64,000 bases of DNA from Flavobacterium sp. SUN052 (GTDB lineage: Bacteria; Bacteroidota; Bacteroidia; Flavobacteriales; Flavobacteriaceae), in NCBI RefSeq assembly GCF_028867935.1, contig NZ_JAPQNS010000002.1, positions 558,001 to 622,000 on the forward strand, written 5' to 3'. Under the pieces are notes generated by a model. That model ran no database searches, was not told where the DNA came from, and saw only the letters and a list, made by a program, of their open reading frames with translations. The position numbers and the translations under genes are program-made. This document shows positions 59,777 to 64,000 of the stretch, piece by piece (the first letter of the stretch is position 1; every line of letters starts with the position of its first letter).

Positions 59777-60718
59777 ATGGCATCATTTAATCCGGTGAAA
59801 ATTTTTTCGGGCAGTCAATCCACCTATCTGGCCGAAAAAATTGCGCACTACTACGGCAAGGATTTAGGAGGGTACACCTGTCGTCGGTTCGCCGACGGGG
59901 AGATGTCTCCCAGTTTTGAAGAATCAGTTCGCGGTTGCGACGTGTTTTTGGTCCAGTCGACCTTACCACCCGCCGATAACCTGATGGAACTCCTGCTGAT
60001 GGTTGATGCCGCCCGGCGGGCTTCGGCCCACTATGTTACCGTTGTGATTCCGTATTTCGGATACGCCCGGCAAGACCGTAAGGACAAACCCCGCGTGGCG
60101 ATTGCGGCTAAGTTGGTAGCTAATATGTTAGCTGCTTCCGGCGTAGATCGGTTGATGACAATTGACTTGCATGCGGGTCAGATTCAGGGCTTCTTCGACT
60201 TTCCCGTCGACCATCTGGAAGGAACATCCGTTTTTGTTCCTTACATCAAAAGCCTTGGCCTGGATAATCTCGTAGTAGCCTCGCCTGATGTGGGTGGAGC
60301 CAACCGCGCCCGCACGTTTGCAAAGCATTTCAACGCCGACATTGTGCTGTGCGATAAGCACCGCAAACGGGCTAATGAAATTGCATCGATGCAGGTGATT
60401 GGGGATGTCGAAGGAGCCAATGTGGTGTTGATCGACGACCTAATCGATACAGGTGGAACGCTGGCCAAAGCGGCTCAGATTCTCCGGGAAAAGGGTGCCA
60501 AATCGGTGCGAGCTATCTGTACGCACCCCGTTATGTCGGGGAAAGCGCACGAGAATATTCGCAACTCGGTTTTGGAAGAGTTGGTGGTCTCGGACACGAT
60601 CCCGATGCGGGAAGCGAACGAGAAAATTAAGGTGCTGTCGGTGTCTGAGCTATTTGCCAAAGCCATCGGCCGCATCCGTGATCACGAATCTATTAGTTCA
60701 CTTTTTATTAAATATTAA
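59777..60718 (+). CDS. prs: Ribose-phosphate pyrophosphokinase
   Basis: A 313-residue enzyme making PRPP from ribose-5-phosphate and ATP for nucleotide, histidine and tryptophan synthesis. Landmarks are KIFSGSQSTYLAEKIA at the start, RFADGEMSPSFEESVRG, PYFGYARQDRKDKPR (ATP-binding loop), TIDLHAGQIQGFFD, and the PRPP-binding loop VVLIDDLIDTGGTLAKAA near 215-232. I use the ATG at 59777; the frame is open further upstream, but the promoter box sits there. It is followed by rplY, as often seen in Bacteroidota. Confidence 0.97.
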   Translation: MASFNPVKIFSGSQSTYLAEKIAHYYGKDLGGYTCRRFADGEMSPSFEESVRGCDVFLVQSTLPPADNLMELLLMVDAARRASAHYVTVVIPYFGYARQDRKDKPRVAIAAKLVANMLAASGVDRLMTIDLHAGQIQGFFDFPVDHLEGTSVFVPYIKSLGLDNLVVASPDVGGANRARTFAKHFNADIVLCDKHRKRANEIASMQVIGDVEGANVVLIDDLIDTGGTLAKAAQILREKGAKSVRAICTHPVMSGKAHENIRNSVLEELVVSDTIPMREANEKIKVLSVSELFAKAIGRIRDHESISSLFIKY

Positions 60719-60810
60719 AGAGCGAAAGAGTGAGCGAGTGAGAGAGCGGTAATCAAACTGGCTTTTCACTCTTTCACTCTTCCAATCTTTCACTCTTTCA
60801 TTTTTTTGTC
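60719..60810. repeat. Purine/pyrimidine-rich short repeats between prs and rplY
   Basis: GAAAGAGTGAGCGAGTGAG on one side faces repeated CTTTCACT words (three copies) on the other, forming an imperfect hairpin. It may be a terminator or an attenuator for rplY. Confidence 0.45.
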
Positions 60811-61377
60811 ATGAAAAAACTCGAGATTGTAGGGTATAAACGAGCGAATCTCGGCCCCGTTGAGGCTCAGGCCATTCGTAATGAGGGCAATATTCCGTGC
60901 GTAATGTACGGAGGCCAGGAGCAAATTCACTTTTACGCTCCGGCTATTCTGTTCCGTCCGCTTCTGTTCACGCCTGACGTGTACGAAGTAACGCTGAACA
61001 TTGAAGGCGACGAATACCAGGCGATTTTGCAGGAAACGCAATTTCACCCCGTTGCCGACCATCTGTTACACGCTGATTTCCTGCAAATCGTTGACGGTAA
61101 GCCCGTTAAAGTGGCTGTACCAGTACGGCTCGTGGGTACAGCACCAGGTGTACAGAAGGGTGGTAAATTAGTAACCCGGGTTCGCAAAATGCGGGTTCGT
61201 GGTCTGGCGCAGGACATCCCCGATTATATCGATGTTGATGTTTCGAAACTGGATCTGGGCAAATCGGTTCGGGTAAGCGAGATCAAAGCGGGTAACTACA
61301 CGCTGTTGGAAAGCGCATCGAATCCAGTAGCTTCTATCGAAATTCCACGTGCACTACGTGGTACAGTGGCGAAGTAA
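60811..61377 (+). CDS. rplY: 50S ribosomal protein L25, CTC type
   Basis: A 188-residue ribosomal protein that binds 5S rRNA. The N-terminal L25 domain (about 1-95) has KRANLGPVEAQAIRNEGNIP, CVMYGG and QFHPVADHLLHADFLQI. The C-terminal TL5/CTC beta domain (about 100-185) has VPVRLVGTAPGVQKGGKL and DIPDYIDVDVSKLDLGKSV. The two-domain length fits the CTC/general-stress form, not the short E. coli L25. It lies about 90 bases behind prs and is followed by a good intrinsic terminator. Confidence 0.97.
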   Translation: MKKLEIVGYKRANLGPVEAQAIRNEGNIPCVMYGGQEQIHFYAPAILFRPLLFTPDVYEVTLNIEGDEYQAILQETQFHPVADHLLHADFLQIVDGKPVKVAVPVRLVGTAPGVQKGGKLVTRVRKMRVRGLAQDIPDYIDVDVSKLDLGKSVRVSEIKAGNYTLLESASNPVASIEIPRALRGTVAK

Positions 61378-61402
61378 TTTTTTTAAGACTAATAGATCAT
61401 CA

Positions 61403-61434
61403 AAAGCTGGTTCCGAAAGGGGCTGGCTTTTTTT
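61403..61434 (+). terminator. Rho-independent terminator of rplY
   Basis: AAAGCTGGTTCC (61403-61414), loop GAAA, GGGGCTGGCTTT (61419-61430) with G-U pairs, then a T run to 61434. This is the most classical intrinsic terminator in the window. Confidence 0.85.
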
Positions 61435-61549
61435 GTCAAGAAAAACTTCATGTGCATTTAGGGATAGAGACCGTCATCAAAGCCATTGAACAGAACCTGC
61501 TTTGGGGTACATGCCTTGCACAAATCATCATTTTTGGTTCAATTGCGGC

Positions 61550-63226
61550 ATGAATTCATATGGGAACTCGTCCCCTGCTCTCCCCGATCTACTTTTTTCT
61601 GGCTTGGTGTCACTTGGCGTACTGCTCAACGCCATCGGGTTGTTTAGCCTGATTATGGAGCCCGATGGGGCCCTCTACGCGACCATCGCCAAAACCATTG
61701 CCGAGTCGGGCGATTGGGTCAACCTGATGGTCGAAGATCGAGACTGGCTCGATAAACCGCACTTCCCGTTCTGGATGGCAGCCATCAGCTACAAGATTTT
61801 TGGCATCAACTCGTTCGGTTATAAACTCCCGGCGCTGTTCTTTTTCTACGTCAGCGTTTGGTACACCTATCAGTTCGCCCGCCTGAATTATAGCCGATTA
61901 GTAGCGCAAATCGCCACGCTGATTACGCTGACGGCGCTGCATCTGGTCATCTCCAACAACGATGTCAGGGCTGAACCGTACCTGACCGCTCAGGTCATTG
62001 GGGCTGCTTTCCACTTTTTCCGATTGTACCAACGCAACCGCTGGCAAGACCTTATCCTCGGCTCTCTCTGGACCGGACTGGCCTTGATGACAAAAGGCCC
62101 GTTCGTGCTAGTTCCGATCGGGGCAGGTCTGGTCATTCATTTCGCTCTCAGGGGGGAGTGGCGCGAGTTTTTGAAACTTCGCTGGTACGCTGCCATTGTC
62201 CTCTCGGTGCTTTTTTGTCTTCCCGAACTATACACGCTCTATCTACAATTTGATCTACATCCAGAGAAAGTCGTCTTTGGCAAAACAGGGAATTCGGGAC
62301 TGCGATTTTTTGTGTGGGACAGTCAGTTTGGGCGCTTTTTCAATACTGGGCCGATAAAAGGATCAGGCGAAAAAACGTTCTTTTTGCACACCACGCTTTG
62401 GGCTTTTGCACCGTGGTCGTTTTTGCTATATGCGGCCATTGGACGCGCCATTACCCGCCTGGTTCAGAAAATCCCTTACCTGCCCGAACACGTTTCACTG
62501 GGGTCAGGACTGACGACATTCCTGCTATTTTCGCTGTCGGGGTTTCAGTTACCACACTACCTCAACATTGTTTTTCCGTTCTACGCCGTATTAACAGCGC
62601 ACTTTCTGACCACTCTGAAAAGTCAACAGTCGCAACGCTGGTGGTTGCTGGGCCAGCAATTAGTATACGCTGTACTGTTGATAGTGGTTATCGAATTACT
62701 GATCTATTTCGAACCAGAACCTTTCACGGGTGCCTGTGTCTGGATTGCCATTGTCCTGTTTCTTACTTTACTATTCGCCCGTGGGCGCTGGTTACCAGCA
62801 CTGCTGGGGTGGACAATGGGTGGAGCTATATTATCACTGGGTTTTTACAACCTATTTTTGTACCCGAACCTAATGCCGTATCAGGCTGGTGGAGAGGCTG
62901 CTTTCTACGCCAATGAGCACAATACCCAGCAGCGAGCGACTGGTCAATACGGTCTGAATTCGTATTCGTTTGAATTTTATTCACACCAAAAAGCGCCTTA
63001 CTGGCGTACTAAAGCGGAACTCACCGTAGCGGCTCACCAACAGCCCGTTTGGGTTTTGTCAACTCCGCTTCACCTCGACACCCTCCAACGCGAAGGTTGG
63101 GCTGTATCTCGGTTAGATACGTTCCAGTACTTTCATATTACCAAGCTAAATGGCCGCTTTTTAAAGAAAAAGACACGCGCTGAAGCAACTGAACCGTATG
63201 TGATAGCTGAGGTTAGGCACAAATGA
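61550..63226 (+). CDS. ArnT-like glycosyltransferase family 39 membrane protein
   Basis: A 558-residue integral membrane glycosyltransferase (GT-C fold) that uses a polyprenyl-phosphate sugar donor. The first periplasmic loop has MEPDGALYATIAKTIAESGD, with the acidic residues of the family, followed by LDKPHFPFWMAAISYKIFG, as in ArnT. About 11-12 hydrophobic helices run to residue 440, then a soluble C-terminal domain (VWVLSTPLHLDTLQREGWAV). Upstream in-frame starts exist at 61511 (ATG) and 61502 (TTG); I choose 61550. The target may be lipid A, a glycolipid or a protein; the context (rplY and DUF2911) gives no clue. Confidence 0.85.
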   Translation: MNSYGNSSPALPDLLFSGLVSLGVLLNAIGLFSLIMEPDGALYATIAKTIAESGDWVNLMVEDRDWLDKPHFPFWMAAISYKIFGINSFGYKLPALFFFYVSVWYTYQFARLNYSRLVAQIATLITLTALHLVISNNDVRAEPYLTAQVIGAAFHFFRLYQRNRWQDLILGSLWTGLALMTKGPFVLVPIGAGLVIHFALRGEWREFLKLRWYAAIVLSVLFCLPELYTLYLQFDLHPEKVVFGKTGNSGLRFFVWDSQFGRFFNTGPIKGSGEKTFFLHTTLWAFAPWSFLLYAAIGRAITRLVQKIPYLPEHVSLGSGLTTFLLFSLSGFQLPHYLNIVFPFYAVLTAHFLTTLKSQQSQRWWLLGQQLVYAVLLIVVIELLIYFEPEPFTGACVWIAIVLFLTLLFARGRWLPALLGWTMGGAILSLGFYNLFLYPNLMPYQAGGEAAFYANEHNTQQRATGQYGLNSYSFEFYSHQKAPYWRTKAELTVAAHQQPVWVLSTPLHLDTLQREGWAVSRLDTFQYFHITKLNGRFLKKKTRAEATEPYVIAEVRHK

Positions 63227-63298
63227 TAAATGCGTATTGATATTTGGTGAATAGTTGCTGTAAGTAGCTTATTCACCAAGTATCAATACGCATTTATC
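63225..63298. terminator. 29-bp near-perfect stem hairpin between convergent genes
   Basis: 63225-63253 pairs with 63270-63298 (core ATAAATGCGTATTGATA), one G-T pair, 16-base loop. It starts inside the GT39 stop codon and ends 15 bases before the DUF2911 stop, so it should end both transcripts. Confidence 0.7.
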
Positions 63299-63313
63299 AC
63301 TTTTCTGTTCGGA

Positions 63314-63847
63314 TTACTTTCCGTGATCCATTACCGGAATCGACACTGTTGTGTTGTCCCAGGCGATGGCGATGCTGTTATTTGCGGGCGTAATAGTCAG
63401 TTTTTCGATTGGTGTTTTGCTAGCAGAAACGGGGACTTTCACTTCGACTACATTGCTAGCTTTGTGCTTATCATATTCGTAAGCACCCCACTGGCCAAGT
63501 ACTGAGTTCAGCACTACACCCCACTCTTTTTCGCCGGGCATTGTAACCAGCGTATAGGTACCGGCTTTTACCATTTTACCGCCGAACATAACGTCGTTTT
63601 TAAACGTCACCTCAGTGGCTTCGTTAGCTCCTGTGCGCCAGGGCTTACCGTATTTTTCCAATGATTGTGATCCCTCTGGTCCAAAAATCACCCGGCCTTT
63701 TTTCGAAGGCTGGCCATACATTATTTTGATGTTTTTGTTGGGACTTTCGGCTGTAATGCGTGGGCTGGCTGCAGGTTTGGCATCTTGCGCAATGGCAAAG
63801 GTCAGCGTTGACAGCAGGACCAGAAGCAATAGACTTACTTTTTTCAT
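63314..63847 (-). CDS. DUF2911 family secreted protein
   Basis: A 177-residue exported protein of the DUF2911 family. The signal peptide covers about residues 1-20 (ends TFAIAQ). Family landmarks are IKIMYGQPSKKGRVIFG near residue 41-57, GKPWRTGANEATEVTF near 66, GTYTLVTMPGEKEWGVVLN near 97, and a final beta-rich half (AIAWDNTTVSIPV). It is a single gene with its start about 150 bases from the window end. Function unknown; the family is common as an exported protein in Bacteroidota. Confidence 0.92.
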   Translation of the reverse strand: MKKVSLLLLVLLSTLTFAIAQDAKPAASPRITAESPNKNIKIMYGQPSKKGRVIFGPEGSQSLEKYGKPWRTGANEATEVTFKNDVMFGGKMVKAGTYTLVTMPGEKEWGVVLNSVLGQWGAYEYDKHKASNVVEVKVPVSASKTPIEKLTITPANNSIAIAWDNTTVSIPVMDHGK

Positions 63848-64000
63848 GATTATAAAGAAATGGTTTGTTACAATAACGCTTCGTAAACGGTTTTCTGCTC
63901 AAAATATTGCAGCGCCCGTCACAGACAGCGCAAACATATAGACAAATAAATTGGCGTTTGGTTTAATCGGTAAATTTTCCTGAAAAACTCCCTTGCTCTT
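63848..64000. other. Upstream region of the DUF2911 gene
   Basis: About 150 bases without a gene. The promoter of the DUF2911 gene must lie here on the minus strand; no clean TAnnTTTG box is seen. Confidence 0.3.

Overview
The window looks like chromosomal DNA of a Bacteroidota bacterium of the order Cytophagales, most like Spirosoma and its relatives (inferred from gene content, not from a search). Pointers are a DUF1800/DUF1501 pair ending in a type IX secretion (T9SS) tail, an OMP_b-brl_3-type barrel receptor, a LytS-type kinase, giant SdrD_B surface proteins, several TAnnTTTG-like -7 promoter boxes, and very long near-perfect hairpins in the intergenic gaps. No tRNA, rRNA, CRISPR array, transposase or phage gene was seen.

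Layout. 1-3.2 kb (minus): a sialate O-acetylesterase cut by the window edge, behind an OmpA-like protein. 3.4-9.3 kb: a histidine kinase with a plant-ethylene-receptor-like sensor, an SDR, a TPR histidine kinase with its LuxR-type regulator, and a coupled lipoprotein/barrel pair. 9.36-30.4 kb (minus): two paralogous giant secreted proteins of 2021 and 4852 residues, built from SdrD_B domains, Ig/PKD-like stretches and a roughly 500-residue propeller-like module present once in the small protein and three times in the large one. They share a conserved leader and a conserved C-terminal tail. 30.8-39.6 kb: a hypothetical, msrA, a LEA-like coiled coil, a long-chain acyl-CoA ligase, and a DUF1800-DUF1501-histidine kinase operon. 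39.7-43.7 kb: malic enzyme (maeB type), trpS and a solo PD-(D/E)XK-like protein. 43.7-47.2 kb (minus): M19 dipeptidase, D-threonine aldolase/D-serine dehydratase-like enzyme, RidA and SDR, which together suggest catabolism of D-configured hydroxy amino acids or their dipeptides. 47.5-53.7 kb: a visibly AT-richer island with two glycosyltransferases facing a four-gene set (nucleotidyltransferase, B12-binding radical SAM enzyme, two methyltransferases), probably an undescribed surface-glycan or small-molecule pathway acquired by transfer. 54.0-63.8 kb: LytS-type kinase, PAP2 phosphatase, barrel receptor divergent from a MarR regulator, a lipoprotein, prs, rplY (CTC type), an ArnT-like GT39 glycosyltransferase and a DUF2911 protein.

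How it fits together. Most of the window is cell envelope: secreted adhesin-like giants, barrels, lipoproteins, glycan enzymes and four membrane or PAS-linked histidine kinases, interspersed with a few housekeeping genes (trpS, prs, rplY, maeB). The most unusual items are the ethylene-receptor-like kinase, the giant protein pair, and the AT-rich radical SAM/nucleotidyltransferase/methyltransferase island.
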